64,000 bases of DNA from Pseudomonas fluorescens (GTDB lineage Bacteria; Pseudomonadota; Gammaproteobacteria; Pseudomonadales; Pseudomonadaceae): NCBI RefSeq assembly GCF_902497775.2, contig NZ_OZ024668.1:5068326-5132325 (forward strand), in the 5' to 3' direction. Positions 7,865 through 22,379 of the stretch are shown one piece after another. Each line of letters begins with the position of its first letter. Position 1 is the stretch's first letter. Below the pieces are notes generated by a model. That model was given only the letters and a program-made list of their open reading frames with translations. It ran no database searches and was not told the DNA's origin. Position numbers and translations under genes: made by a program.

Positions 7865-9048
7865 CCGCTTATCTCAATGCCCTGGGCCTGGTCTGTGCCC
7901 TCGGTCGCGGCCAGGCCGACGTCGCCCGCAAGCTGTTTGCCGGCGACTGCTCAGGCATGCGCATCGAAGACGGTTGGGTGCCGCAACGCAGCCTGCCGGT
8001 GGCAGGCGTGCACGGTGAGCTGCCCGAGCCGCAGGCCCATCACAGTCGCAACAACCAGCTGCTACTTGAGGCTTGCCTGCAGATCAGCGCAGCGATTGAA
8101 GCGGCCATCGCCCGCTTTGGCCGCCAGCGCATCGGTATCGTCCTGGGTACCAGCACCTCGGGCATCAAGGAAGCCAGCGACGGCATCGCCCACTACCTGC
8201 GTGAACAAGCGTTTCCGGCCAGCTACGACTATGCCCAGCAGGAGCTCAGTGCTCCGGCCAATTTCCTCGCCGACCGGTTGCAACTGAGCGGCCCGGCCTA
8301 TGTGATTTCCACTGCCTGCACCTCCAGCGCCCGGGCCTTGATGAGTGCCCGGCGCCTGCTCGATCTCGGTGTTTGCGATGCAGTGATTTGCGGCGGGGTC
8401 GACAGCCTGTGCAAGCTGACCCTCAACGGCTTCAGCGCCCTGGAAGCCGTCAGCGCCGAGCGCTGCAATCCGTTCTCGGTCAACCGTAACGGCATCAACA
8501 TCGGCGAAGCTGCAGCGCTGTTCCTGATGACCCGTGAAGCCAACCACGAAGGTTCAAGCATCGCCTTGCTCGGCGCTGGCGCCAGCTCCGATGCGCACCA
8601 TATCTCGGCGCCAGAGCCCAGCGGCAAAGGCGCCTTGCAGGCCATGCGCAAGGCGCTGGACAATGCTCGCCTGCAACCTGCACAGATCGACTACCTGAAC
8701 TTGCACGGCACCGCCACCCGGCACAACGACGCCATGGAAAGCCTGGCCGTGCATGAACTGTTCGGCAGCCAGTTGGCCTGCTCGTCGAGCAAGCCGATGA
8801 CCGGCCATACCCTGGGTGCCGCTGGCGCCCTGGAAGCGGCGTTCTGCTGGCTGAGCCTTTGCGCCGACAATGCCCAAGGGCGCCTGCCACCGCATGTCTG
8901 GGATGGCGCGGCTGACCCGCAGCTGCCGGCCCTGAACCTGGTCGATGCCAGCCAGCGCCTACCGGCCCAGGGCCCGCGGCGCCTGATGAGCAACTCGTTC
9001 GCCTTCGGCGGCAACAATGTCAGCCTGATTCTCGGAGACACGCAATGA
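7861..9048 (+). CDS. Beta-ketoacyl-ACP synthase (ApeO-like ketosynthase)
   Basis: The 395-residue thiolase-fold protein keeps the full Cys-His-His set: nucleophile C153 in STACTSS, H282 in NLHGTATRHND and H316 in MTGHTLGAAGALE. It should therefore catalyse decarboxylative chain extension on an acyl carrier protein. It opens a four-gene block of ketosynthase, dehydratase, ketoreductase and ketosynthase, the same order as apeO-apeP-apeQ-apeR of characterised aryl polyene clusters, where these enzymes form an iterative type II polyene synthase. Overlaps of 4 bases on both sides point to translational coupling. Housekeeping FabB/FabF is unlikely given the context. Confidence 0.88.
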   Translation: MTAYLNALGLVCALGRGQADVARKLFAGDCSGMRIEDGWVPQRSLPVAGVHGELPEPQAHHSRNNQLLLEACLQISAAIEAAIARFGRQRIGIVLGTSTSGIKEASDGIAHYLREQAFPASYDYAQQELSAPANFLADRLQLSGPAYVISTACTSSARALMSARRLLDLGVCDAVICGGVDSLCKLTLNGFSALEAVSAERCNPFSVNRNGINIGEAAALFLMTREANHEGSSIALLGAGASSDAHHISAPEPSGKGALQAMRKALDNARLQPAQIDYLNLHGTATRHNDAMESLAVHELFGSQLACSSSKPMTGHTLGAAGALEAAFCWLSLCADNAQGRLPPHVWDGAADPQLPALNLVDASQRLPAQGPRRLMSNSFAFGGNNVSLILGDTQ

Positions 9049-9515
9049 TCACCTGGCCACTGGCCGAACTGCTGCCTCATGCCGGCGATATGATCCTCAT
9101 CGATCAGGTCGAGTCGTTCGATGAAGAGCAGATTCATACCCACCTGACCGTGCGCCCCGGCGGCCTGTTCAACCGCGCCGACGGCAGCCTGCCGGCCTGG
9201 GTCGGCATCGAACTGATGGCCCAGAGCGTGGCCGCCTACGCCGGTTGCCGCGCACGCCAGAAAGGCCAGCCGGTGGAGCTGGGCTTTTTGCTTGGCACGC
9301 GTAAATTCGAATGCAATGTCGAACATTTCCCTGCCGGTGCCCACTTGCGTATCCATGCCCTACGCTCGCTCGAAGACGACAACGGCATGGGCGTGTTCGA
9401 GTGTCACCTGCGCGGCCAGGGCATCCATGCCATGGCCCGTTTGAACGTTTTTCGCCCGCCGCAAGTGACCAGCTACCTGGCCGAAGCGGGCCCAGAGGAG
9501 TCCCCCCATGACTGA
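9045..9515 (+). CDS. 3-hydroxyacyl-ACP dehydratase, hotdog fold (ApeP-like)
   Basis: The 156-residue protein has the FabA/FabZ-type dyad: H12 in LLPHAGDM and E56 in WVGIELMAQS. FRPP follows the C-terminal strand. It should dehydrate the 3-hydroxyacyl-ACP to the trans-2-enoyl form; since no enoyl reductase is seen beside it, double bonds would accumulate and give a conjugated polyene. It overlaps the upstream ketosynthase by 4 bases and the ketoreductase by 8. The short C-terminal tail (from about residue 145) is not conserved in the family as I know it. Confidence 0.85.
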   Translation: MITWPLAELLPHAGDMILIDQVESFDEEQIHTHLTVRPGGLFNRADGSLPAWVGIELMAQSVAAYAGCRARQKGQPVELGFLLGTRKFECNVEHFPAGAHLRIHALRSLEDDNGMGVFECHLRGQGIHAMARLNVFRPPQVTSYLAEAGPEESPHD

Positions 9516-10236
9516 CACCATCCTGGTCACCGGTTCCAGCCGTGGCATTGGCCGGGCCATCGCCCTGCGCCTGGCGCGCGCCGGTTTCGACCTGGTCCTG
9601 CATTGCCGAAGCGGGCGCAGTGAAGCCGACGCCGTTGCAGAAGAAGTCCGGGGCCTGGGCCAGCAAGCCCGCGTGCTGCAGTTCGACGTCGCCGACCGCG
9701 CCGCCTGCGCCGCCATTCTCAGCGATGACGTGGAAACCCATGGCGCCTACTACGGCGTGGTCTGTAACGCCGGCCTGACCCGCGACGGCGCCTTCCCGGC
9801 ACTGACCGAAGAAGACTGGGACCAGGTGCTGCGCACCAACCTGGACGGTTTCTACAACGTCCTGCACCCGTTGATGATGCCGATGATCCGCCGGCGCAAA
9901 GCCGGGCGTATCGTCTGCATCACCTCGGTATCGGGCATGATCGGCAACCGCGGCCAGGTCAACTACAGCGCCTCCAAGGCCGGTGTGATCGGCGCCGCCA
10001 AAGCCCTGGCGATCGAGCTGGGCAAGCGCAAGATCACCGTCAACTGCGTTGCCCCGGGATTGATCGATACCGCCATGCTCGACGAGCACGTGCCGGTCGA
10101 AGAGCTGCTGAAGATGATCCCGGCGCAGCGCATGGGCACCCCGGAAGAAGTCGCCGGCGCGGTGAATTTCCTCATGTCGGCCGAAGCCGCCTACATCACC
10201 CGCCAGGTGCTGGCAGTCAACGGAGGCCTGTGCTGA
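9508..10236 (+). CDS. 3-oxoacyl-ACP reductase, SDR family (ApeQ-like, FabG-like)
   Basis: The 242-residue protein is a classical short-chain dehydrogenase: cofactor motif TGSSRGIG (8-15), NAG at 87-89, and the catalytic Ser140 (ITSVSG), Tyr153 and Lys157 (YSASK). The size and ending (YITRQVLAVNGGLC, near the FabG GGMYM end) fit NADPH-dependent 3-oxoacyl-ACP reduction. Its location between a dehydratase and a ketosynthase makes it the ketoreductase of the polyene synthase. An AGGAG ribosome binding site lies at 9495-9499. The next gene's ATG uses the last base of its stop codon. Confidence 0.9.
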   Translation: MTDTILVTGSSRGIGRAIALRLARAGFDLVLHCRSGRSEADAVAEEVRGLGQQARVLQFDVADRAACAAILSDDVETHGAYYGVVCNAGLTRDGAFPALTEEDWDQVLRTNLDGFYNVLHPLMMPMIRRRKAGRIVCITSVSGMIGNRGQVNYSASKAGVIGAAKALAIELGKRKITVNCVAPGLIDTAMLDEHVPVEELLKMIPAQRMGTPEEVAGAVNFLMSAEAAYITRQVLAVNGGLC

Positions 10237-11462
10237 TGAAACGTGTGGTCGTCACCGGCATGGCCGGTATCACTTCGCTGGGCAGCGACTGGCAGACCAT
10301 TGCCGGCAACTTCGCCAACAACCGCAGCGGCATCCGCCGCATGGACGAATGGGACCGCTTCGAGGAGCTCAACACGCGCCTGGCCGGCCCCATCGATGAC
10401 TTCAAGGTGCCCGCTGGCTGGACCCGCAAGCAACTGCGCAGCATGGGCCGGGTCTCGCGCCTGGCCGTGGCGGCAGCACAGAACGCCCTGCGCGACGCCG
10501 GCCTGCTCGATGACCCGTCGATCCGCGACGGGCGCATGGGCGTGGCCTGCGGCTCGTCCACCGGTAGCACCGACGAGATCAAGGCGTTTGGCAACATGCT
10601 GCTCAACTCGGTGGCCGAAGGCCTCAACGCCAATTCCTATGTGCGGATGATGCCGCACACCACCGCGGCCAATATCAGCATCTTCTTCGGCCTCACCGGG
10701 CGCCTGATCCCCACCTCCAGCGCTTGTACCAGCGGCAGCCAGGGCGTCGGCTACGCCTATGAGGCGATCAAGTTCGGCCGCCTGCCGCTGATGCTCGCCG
10801 GCGGCGCCGAAGAGCTGTGCCCGACCGAAGCCATGGTGTTCGATGCGCTGTACGCCACCAGCCTCAAGAACGACACCCCGCACAAGAGCCCGAGCCCCTA
10901 CGACAGTGGCCGCGATGGCCTGGTGATCGGTGAAGGCGGCGGCATGCTGGTGCTTGAAGAACTTGAGCACGCACTGGCCCGTGGCGCGCACATCTATGCC
11001 GAAATCGTCGGCTTTGGCAGCAATGCCGACGGCCAGCACACCACCCGCCCGGAGCAGGCAACCATGCGCCGGGCCATGGAGCTGGCGCTAGAAGATGCAA
11101 GCCTGGCGCCCGAGGCCATTGGCTACGTCAACGGTCATGGCACCGCCACCGAGCAGGGCGATATCGCCGAAACCCTGGCCACCAGCAGCCTGTTCGGCCC
11201 GCGCATGCCGATCAGCTCGCAAAAAAGCTTCCTCGGCCACACCCTGGGTGCTTGCGGCGCGTTGGAGTCCTGGTTCAGCATCGAGATGATGAACAGCGAC
11301 CGCTATGTGCACACCCTCAACCTTGAGCACATCGACCCGCGCTGCGGCGAGCTGGACTACCTGTGCGGCGAGTTTCGCAGCATGAGTCACGACTACGTGA
11401 TGAACAACAACTTCGCCTTTGGCGGGGTCAACACCTCGCTGATTTTCCGTCGCTGGACCTGA
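10236..11462 (+). CDS. Beta-ketoacyl-ACP synthase (ApeR-like, FabF type)
   Basis: This 408-residue KAS II-type enzyme has nucleophile C164 (SSACTSG), H301 (NGHGTATEQGD) and H335 (FLGHTLGACG), so it should be a catalytically complete elongating ketosynthase and not a chain-length factor. I start it at the ATG at 10236, nine bases after the GGAGG at 10222-10226; a GTG two codons earlier is too close to that site. It is the last gene of the overlapping run. The second ketosynthase of such clusters is thought to share elongation or starter selection with the first, but sequence alone does not divide the tasks. Confidence 0.9.
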   Translation: MKRVVVTGMAGITSLGSDWQTIAGNFANNRSGIRRMDEWDRFEELNTRLAGPIDDFKVPAGWTRKQLRSMGRVSRLAVAAAQNALRDAGLLDDPSIRDGRMGVACGSSTGSTDEIKAFGNMLLNSVAEGLNANSYVRMMPHTTAANISIFFGLTGRLIPTSSACTSGSQGVGYAYEAIKFGRLPLMLAGGAEELCPTEAMVFDALYATSLKNDTPHKSPSPYDSGRDGLVIGEGGGMLVLEELEHALARGAHIYAEIVGFGSNADGQHTTRPEQATMRRAMELALEDASLAPEAIGYVNGHGTATEQGDIAETLATSSLFGPRMPISSQKSFLGHTLGACGALESWFSIEMMNSDRYVHTLNLEHIDPRCGELDYLCGEFRSMSHDYVMNNNFAFGGVNTSLIFRRWT

Positions 11463-11487
11463 TCTGAAACCTGCTGGAGAGAAAGGA

Positions 11488-11931
11488 ATGTCTTCATTGA
11501 TTCGCGCCGCTGTCCTCGGCCTGGCCCTGGCGGGCCTGGCTGGCTGTACCTCGAAACCGGTACTGACCCCGCAAGAGCAGCTTGTAGCCGGGCACAACTA
11601 CAGCCACGAGCAGGTGCAGCAGGCCATCCTCAAGGCCGTGGCCGAGCGCGGCTGGACCGCCCGCAAGGTCACCCCGAACCTGATCCAGGCCGACATCCTG
11701 GTACGCAATACCTTCTATGCCGCCGTCGACATCCGCTACAGCGTCAGCAACTTTCGCATCAACTACCGCGACAGCCGCGAGCTGGGCTACAAGAACGGCA
11801 AGATTCACCGCAACTACAACCGTTGGGTGAACAACCTCGACAAAAGCATTGTGCAGGAGTTGAACAGGCAGAATGCGCAAAACATGGTGCAACGCGCCAT
11901 CAATGAACAGCACTCGAACACTGTTAAATAA
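11488..11931 (+). CDS. Small lipoprotein of unknown function
   Basis: The 147-residue product has a 19-residue signal with lipobox L-A-G-C (17-20), so the mature protein should be lipid-anchored at Cys20. The mature part is basic and Tyr/Asn-rich (for example NFRINYRDSRELGYKNGK, about 87-104) and ends in a charged helix. I do not recognise a named function; similar short lipoproteins occur widely in Pseudomonas. It starts 25 bases after the ketosynthase stop behind a GGAGAGAAAGGA site, so it may be the tail of the pigment operon or a separate conserved gene read through from it. Confidence 0.75.
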   Translation: MSSLIRAAVLGLALAGLAGCTSKPVLTPQEQLVAGHNYSHEQVQQAILKAVAERGWTARKVTPNLIQADILVRNTFYAAVDIRYSVSNFRINYRDSRELGYKNGKIHRNYNRWVNNLDKSIVQELNRQNAQNMVQRAINEQHSNTVK

Positions 11932-11946
11932 TCAAGGAACGACACA

Positions 11947-12393
11947 ATGCGTCTGAAAACCTGGACCGCCACCGCCACTTTGCTGCTCTGCGCCCTGCCC
12001 GGCCTCAGCCAGGCCCGCGATACCACCCACTACCTGCCGTTCGAGAAAGTCGTGACGCAGATGACCGCCGAGAACAAGCTCGACGGTTCGGTGAAGTTCT
12101 ACCTGGCCGGCGTGCAGCCCAAGGGCAAGGTCACCGTGGTCAGCCCGGCGGCGGTCACCAACAAGAAAACCAACGCCTTCAACAAGACTGACGAAGCAGC
12201 CTGTGAATGGGCCCTGCAATCGGCACTGCTGACCATGCAGGACGCCGCTCGCAAGGTCGGCGCCAACGCCGTGACCAACATCAGCAGCTACTACAAGCGC
12301 AACGAGCGCAAGGACGCCACCACCTACGAATGCCACGCCGGCGCAGTCATGGCGGGCGTGGCGCTGAAGGGCGACTTGGCCAAGGTCCAGTAA
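11947..12393 (+). CDS. Small exported protein of unknown function (RcsF/YbjQ-like segment)
   Basis: The 148-residue product has an N-terminal signal peptide likely cleaved after S-Q-A (residue 23). The mature protein holds two cysteines, one in ACEWALQ and one in YECHAG, which could form a disulfide in the periplasm. The segment ARKVGANAVTNISS resembles the conserved part of RcsF and YbjQ folds. I recall homologues labelled excinuclease ATPase subunit in Pseudomonas genomes, which this size and export signal make untenable. It starts 15 bases after the lipoprotein stop, so the two are probably co-transcribed, and it ends one base from the convergent LysR gene. Confidence 0.72.
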   Translation: MRLKTWTATATLLLCALPGLSQARDTTHYLPFEKVVTQMTAENKLDGSVKFYLAGVQPKGKVTVVSPAAVTNKKTNAFNKTDEAACEWALQSALLTMQDAARKVGANAVTNISSYYKRNERKDATTYECHAGAVMAGVALKGDLAKVQ

Positions 12394-12394
12394 C

Positions 12395-13294
12395 TCAGCT
12401 GCGTTCCAGGGCCTGCCGGGTCAACAGCTCGGCAAAGGCCCTGGCCATCGCCGACGGCGCAGCGCGGCGCTGCACCAGCCACACAGCAGTCACCGCGTCG
12501 TCGTCGAGCAAGGTCCGGTACACCACGCCGTCGATGCGCATGCGCTGAAACGACGCCGGCAGTACCGACACCCCCAACCCCGCCGCCACCAGGCCGATGA
12601 TGGTCATCGCCTCCCCCGCCTCCTGGGCAAAATGCGGGCTGAACCCGGCCTGACGCGCCAGGCTCAGCAATTGCGCATGCAAGCCACTGCCGTAACTGCG
12701 CGCAAAGAACACGAAGGGTTCGTGGGCCAACTCGGCCATGTGCACCCCGGCTTCGCTGCCCCGAGCTAACGGGTGGGCCGCATTGATCACCGCCACCAGC
12801 GGCTCGCGAAACAGCTCGACGGCAATTAGGCTGTCGGGCAAGGCCAACGGCCGCATCAGGCCGACTTCGATCGACTCGTCGAGCAAGGCATCGGCCACGT
12901 CGCGGCTGCTCATTTCCTTGAGGTTCAAGTGCACTGCCGCAAAGCGCTGGCGAAAGGCGTGAATGGCCTTGGGGATGCTCGAATTGAACGGCGCCGAGGA
13001 AGTGAAGCCGATCTTCATCTCGCCCAGTTCGCCCAGTTGCGCTCGCCGGGCGACATCGGCGGCCTTGTCGACTTGCGCCAGCACCAGCCGCGCCTCTTCA
13101 AGGAACAGGCGCCCGGCCTCGCTGAGCTCGACCCGACGACTGGTACGCTCGAACAAGCGTGCCCCCAGCTCCTGTTCCAGGGCCTGGATCTGCTGGCTCA
13201 ACGGCGGTTGGGAGATCCCCAGGTTCTGCGCCGCCCGGCCAAAATGCAGCTCTTCGGCGACGGCAATGAAGTAGCGCAGATGACGCAATTCCAT
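12395..13294 (-). CDS. LysR-family transcriptional regulator
   Basis: The 299-residue protein starts with the LysR winged-helix domain (MELRHLRYFIAVAEELHFGRAA, shortened here to residues 1-20 as the key helix start, then ISQPPLSQQI about 27-36), followed by a linker helix and a substrate-binding domain of the BenM/CatM type. It is divergent from the MFS gene at 13416 across 121 bases, the usual geometry for a LysR protein controlling the divergent gene in response to a small ligand carried by the transporter. No ligand can be named. Its stop is one base from the stop of the convergent small exported protein. Confidence 0.9.
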   Translation of the reverse strand: MELRHLRYFIAVAEELHFGRAAQNLGISQPPLSQQIQALEQELGARLFERTSRRVELSEAGRLFLEEARLVLAQVDKAADVARRAQLGELGEMKIGFTSSAPFNSSIPKAIHAFRQRFAAVHLNLKEMSSRDVADALLDESIEVGLMRPLALPDSLIAVELFREPLVAVINAAHPLARGSEAGVHMAELAHEPFVFFARSYGSGLHAQLLSLARQAGFSPHFAQEAGEAMTIIGLVAAGLGVSVLPASFQRMRIDGVVYRTLLDDDAVTAVWLVQRRAAPSAMARAFAELLTRQALERS

Positions 13295-13415
13295 GGTGGC
13301 TCCAATAGGTCGTAAAACCTCTTAAACAGGTCGAACAATATATTGGAAATGATCATTAGCCAGCTATATGCTTTTTTCACTGCCTGACAGGCCGTAGCGC
13401 CCACCGAGGTCACCC
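13295..13415. promoter_or_regulatory. Divergent LysR/MFS control region with candidate operator
   Basis: This 121-base AT-rich region must hold both divergent promoters. It contains the 10-base palindrome AATGATCATT (13348-13357) flanked by TGG and CCA, giving an imperfect inverted repeat of the size LysR proteins bind, and a nearby TATAT (13366-13370) that could serve as the -10 region for the MFS gene. This is a pattern-based suggestion without a known consensus for this regulator. Confidence 0.4.
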
Positions 13416-14678
13416 GTGAAAACTGCTGTTGCGCCACACGCCCACGAATTACCCGTGGCTCCCCTCGACGAAATCGTCGCTACTCTCAACGAAAGCTGGA
13501 TCGAGAAAGGCACCCCGGCCTTTATGCGCACCGTGCTGGCGCTGTTCTGCGGCGGCTTTGCCACCTTTGCCCTGCTGTATTGCGTGCAGCCGATGATGCC
13601 GCTGCTGTCCCACGAGTTTTCGATCAGCGCCGCGCAGAGCAGCCTGATCCTCTCGGTATCCACCGGCATGCTGGCATTCGGGCTGTTGATCACCGGGCCG
13701 ATTTCTGACCGCATCGGGCGCAAGCCGGTGATGGTCTTCGCCCTGTTTTGCGCAGCGCTGTGCACCATCGTCAGCGCCCTGATGCCCAGTTGGCATGGCG
13801 TGCTGCTGACCCGCGCGCTGCTCGGGCTGTCGCTCAGCGGCCTGGCGGCGGTGGCCATGACTTATCTGAGCGAAGAAATCCACCCCCAGCACATCGGTCT
13901 GGCCATGGGCCTGTACATCGGTGGCAACGCCATCGGCGGCATGAGCGGGCGGCTGATCACCGGGGTACTGATCGACTTCGTCAGCTGGCACACGGCGATG
14001 CTGGTGATCGGTGGCCTGGCGCTGATTGCAGCGGCGGTGTTCTGGAAGATCCTCCCCGAATCGCGCAACTTCCGCCCGCGCTCGCTGCACCCGCGCAGCC
14101 TGCTTGATGGCTTCACCCTACACTTTCGCGATGCCGGCCTGCCGTGGCTGTTCCTGGAAGCCTTCCTGCTGATGGGCGCGTTCGTCACCCTGTTCAACTA
14201 CATCGGCTATCGCCTGCTGGCCGAGCCCTATCACATGAGCCAGGCGCTGGTCGGGCTGCTGTCGGTGGTGTACCTGTCGGGGATCTACAGCTCGGCGCAG
14301 ATCGGCGCCCTGGCCGATAAGCTGGGCCGGCGCAAGGTGTTCTGGGCAACGATTTTGCTGATGTTCAGCGGCTTGCTGATGACCCTGCTTGGCCCCTTGC
14401 TGCTGATAATCGTCGGCATGCTGGTATTCACCTTCGGCTTTTTCGGCGCGCATTCGGTGGCCAGCAGCTGGATCGGTCGCCGGGCGACCAAGGCCAAGGG
14501 CCAGGCGTCGTCGTTGTACCTGTTCAGCTATTACGCAGGGTCGAGTGTGGCGGGCACGGCGGGCGGGGTGTTCTGGCACCAGGCGGGATGGAACGGCATC
14601 GGCCTGTTCATTGGCAGCTTGCTGGTGGTGGCGTTGCTGGTGGCGTTGCACTTGAGCCGGTTGCCGGCCAAGGCTTGA
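13416..14678 (+). CDS. Major facilitator superfamily transporter, 12 TM (YnfM/AraJ-like)
   Basis: The 420-residue protein has an unusually long hydrophilic N-terminus (about 35 residues) and twelve predicted membrane helices. The MFS motif A is seen as GPISDRIGRKPV in loop 2-3 and a weaker repeat, GALADKLGRRKV, in the second half. Length and motif fit drug:proton antiporter or arabinose-efflux-like permeases (YnfM group). Control by the divergent LysR gene is likely. The start is GTG at 13416, three codons after a GAGGTCACC segment; a downstream start after the hydrophilic leader cannot be excluded. REP elements follow its stop. Confidence 0.85.
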   Translation: MKTAVAPHAHELPVAPLDEIVATLNESWIEKGTPAFMRTVLALFCGGFATFALLYCVQPMMPLLSHEFSISAAQSSLILSVSTGMLAFGLLITGPISDRIGRKPVMVFALFCAALCTIVSALMPSWHGVLLTRALLGLSLSGLAAVAMTYLSEEIHPQHIGLAMGLYIGGNAIGGMSGRLITGVLIDFVSWHTAMLVIGGLALIAAAVFWKILPESRNFRPRSLHPRSLLDGFTLHFRDAGLPWLFLEAFLLMGAFVTLFNYIGYRLLAEPYHMSQALVGLLSVVYLSGIYSSAQIGALADKLGRRKVFWATILLMFSGLLMTLLGPLLLIIVGMLVFTFGFFGAHSVASSWIGRRATKAKGQASSLYLFSYYAGSSVAGTAGGVFWHQAGWNGIGLFIGSLLVVALLVALHLSRLPAKA

Positions 14679-14683
14679 ATACC

Positions 14684-14748
14684 ATCGCGGGACAAGCCCG
14701 CTCCTACAGATGACAACCATCCCTGTAGGAGCGGGCTTGCCCCGCGAT
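14684..14748. repeat. REP element pair (inverted)
   Basis: Two 26-base arms, 14684-14709 and 14723-14748, are reverse complements with a single mismatch and share the core CGCGGG(A/G)CAAGCCCGCTCC. They are separated by 13 bases, forming a long stem-loop between the MFS gene and the convergent YgiW gene. This is the REP family repeated throughout the window. Confidence 0.92.
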
Positions 14749-14753
14749 GCTTT

Positions 14754-15101
14754 TTAGTTGATCACTTCAACCAGATCAACATCCACTTCACGGCTCATCA
14801 GGTGCTTCTCGACTTCGCCGGTCAGCTTGACCTTGGTCTTGTCGTTGAAGGCCACCGGCGGCAGGTCTTCGTCATCGATCTCGACGGTGATGGTGCCGGT
14901 GGTGTCCTTGAACTCGTACTTGTCATCGTTGTTCACTTTCTTGATGACGTAGCCTTGCAACACCACCGGGGTGTCGTCAGCGGCGTCATTGGCAGCGGCA
15001 ACCGTGGTTACCGACTGGGCGCCAGGGCCGGTGTAGCCGGCAGCCAGGGCAGCGGTGCTGAACAGCGGGGCAAGCAGCAGAGCGAGGTAACGAGTTTTCA
15101 T
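14754..15101 (-). CDS. YgiW/YdeI-family periplasmic OB-fold stress protein
   Basis: The 115-residue product has a signal peptide ending A-L-A (residues 19-21) and a bacterial OB-fold (BOF) domain: YVIKKVNNDDKYEFKD, then GTITVEIDDEDLP, then VKLTGEVEKHLMSREVDVD. This matches YgiW and YdeI, periplasmic proteins linked to resistance to peroxide, cationic peptides and metals in enterics. Fourteen of its acidic residues fall in the mature part. It stands alone between two REP pairs, with a GGATC-type spacing upstream and no operon partner visible. Confidence 0.85.
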   Translation of the reverse strand: MKTRYLALLLAPLFSTAALAAGYTGPGAQSVTTVAAANDAADDTPVVLQGYVIKKVNNDDKYEFKDTTGTITVEIDDEDLPPVAFNDKTKVKLTGEVEKHLMSREVDVDLVEVIN

Positions 15102-15170
15102 GGTGAAGATCCTGTCTGGGTTTCGATGGAGCCAGATTACCCAGGCAGGCTGAATTGAACCTTAATAGCA

Positions 15171-15241
15171 GTGGGAGCGGGCTTGCCCCGCGATCGCGCT
15201 GGTTCAGTCAGATCGCAATCGCGGGGCAAGCCCGCGCCTAC
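15171..15241. repeat. REP element pair (inverted)
   Basis: Arms at 15171-15194 and 15218-15241 carry the REP core in opposite orientation around a 23-base centre. The second arm runs directly up to the hemE stop codon (complement of CTA at 15241-15243), so the hairpin lies immediately after the hemE coding region and may protect or end its mRNA. Confidence 0.9.
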
Positions 15242-16302
15242 TAGTGGTACTGCGCCGACAGCTCGTGCACGGCGTTGATGAACGCGCCGGCGTGCTCCGG
15301 GTCAACTTCCGGGGTGATACCGTGACCCAGGTTGAACACATGACCGGTGCCATGGCCGTAGCTGGCGAGGATGCGCCCGACTTCGGCACGGATGGCCTCC
15401 GGCTTGGCGTACAGCACGGTCGGGTCCATGTTGCCCTGCAGGGCAACCTTGCTGCCGACGCGCTGGCGCGCTTCGCCGATGTCGCAGGTCCAGTCCAGGC
15501 CCAGGGCATCAGCACCGGCATCGGCGATGCTTTCCAGCCACAGGCCGCCGTTCTTGGTGAAGAGGATGACCGGCACCTTGCGCCCTTCGTGCTCGCGGAT
15601 CAGGCCGCTGACGATCTTGCGCATGTAGGCCAGGGAGAACTCCTGATAGGCCGCCGCCGACAGGTTGCCGCCCCAGGTGTCGAAGATCTGCACCGCTTGT
15701 GCACCAGCGAGGATCTGCCCGTTGAGGTAGCTGATGACCGACTGCGCCAGCTTGTCGAGCAGCAGGTGCATGGCCTGCGGGTTGTCGTAGAGCATGGCCT
15801 TGGTCTTGCGGAAGTCTTTCGACGAGCCGCCTTCGACCATGTAGGTGGCCAGGGTCCAGGGGCTGCCGGAGAAGCCGATCAGCGGCACGCGGCCGTTGAG
15901 CTCGCGGCGGATGGTGCTGACCGCGTCCATGACGTAGCCCAGGTCTTTTTGCGGATCAGGGATCGGCAGCGCCTCGATGTCGGCCAGGGTGCTGATGACC
16001 TTTTTGAAACGCGGGCCTTCGCCGGTTTCGAAGTACAGGCCCTGGCCCATGGCGTCGGGGATGGTGAGGATGTCCGAGAACAGGATCGCGGCGTCCAGCG
16101 GGTAGCGGTCCAGCGGCTGCAGGGTGACCTCGCAGGCAAACTGCGGGTTCATGCACAGGCTCATGAAGTCGCCGGCCTTGGCGCGGCTGGCGCGGTATTC
16201 CGGCAGGTAGCGGCCGGCCTGGCGCATCATCCACACCGGGGTGACGTCTACGGGTTGCTTGAGCAGGGCGCGCAGAAAACGATCGTTCTTCAAGGCAGTC
16301 AT
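15241..16302 (-). CDS. hemE: Uroporphyrinogen III decarboxylase
   Basis: The 353-residue enzyme decarboxylates the four acetate side chains of uroporphyrinogen III to give coproporphyrinogen III in heme synthesis, in the cytoplasm. The family signature [14 protein letters not shown] is at residues 24-37, followed by [12 protein letters not shown] (about 78-89) with the catalytic Asp, and [14 protein letters not shown] near residue 148. Length is that of other proteobacterial HemE proteins. It lies downstream of gltD on the same strand but is separated by a terminator and a REP pair, so it probably has its own promoter. Confidence 0.98.
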   Translation of the reverse strand: MTALKNDRFLRALLKQPVDVTPVWMMRQAGRYLPEYRASRAKAGDFMSLCMNPQFACEVTLQPLDRYPLDAAILFSDILTIPDAMGQGLYFETGEGPRFKKVISTLADIEALPIPDPQKDLGYVMDAVSTIRRELNGRVPLIGFSGSPWTLATYMVEGGSSKDFRKTKAMLYDNPQAMHLLLDKLAQSVISYLNGQILAGAQAVQIFDTWGGNLSAAAYQEFSLAYMRKIVSGLIREHEGRKVPVILFTKNGGLWLESIADAGADALGLDWTCDIGEARQRVGSKVALQGNMDPTVLYAKPEAIRAEVGRILASYGHGTGHVFNLGHGITPEVDPEHAGAFINAVHELSAQYH

Positions 16303-16350
16303 GTCGGCATCCGGAAAAAAAGTGGGGGCATTTTCTCAGAGCCCAACGTA

Positions 16351-16376
16351 AAAGGCACGGTATCAACCGTGCCTTT
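16351..16376 (-). terminator. Intrinsic terminator after gltD
   Basis: AAAGGCACGGT (16351-16361) and ACCGTGCCTTT (16366-16376) are perfect complements around a four-base loop ATCA. Read on the minus strand the stem ends in a T run and lies about 105 bases after the gltD stop, upstream of hemE. Confidence 0.8.
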
Positions 16377-16418
16377 TGTCTATCGACTTGTGACAGGTCA
16401 ATAGATTTTGTTGAATTC

Positions 16419-16474
16419 ATCGCGGGTCAAGCCCGCTCCTACACAGGTTCTGTAGGGGCGGGCTTGTCCCGCGA
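16419..16474. repeat. REP element pair (inverted)
   Basis: Arms at 16419-16444 and 16451-16474 share the REP core in opposite orientation with a short loop. The pair sits between the gltD stop and the gltD terminator. Confidence 0.9.
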
Positions 16475-16481
16475 AGCTTTT

Positions 16482-22379
<5,898 letters not shown>

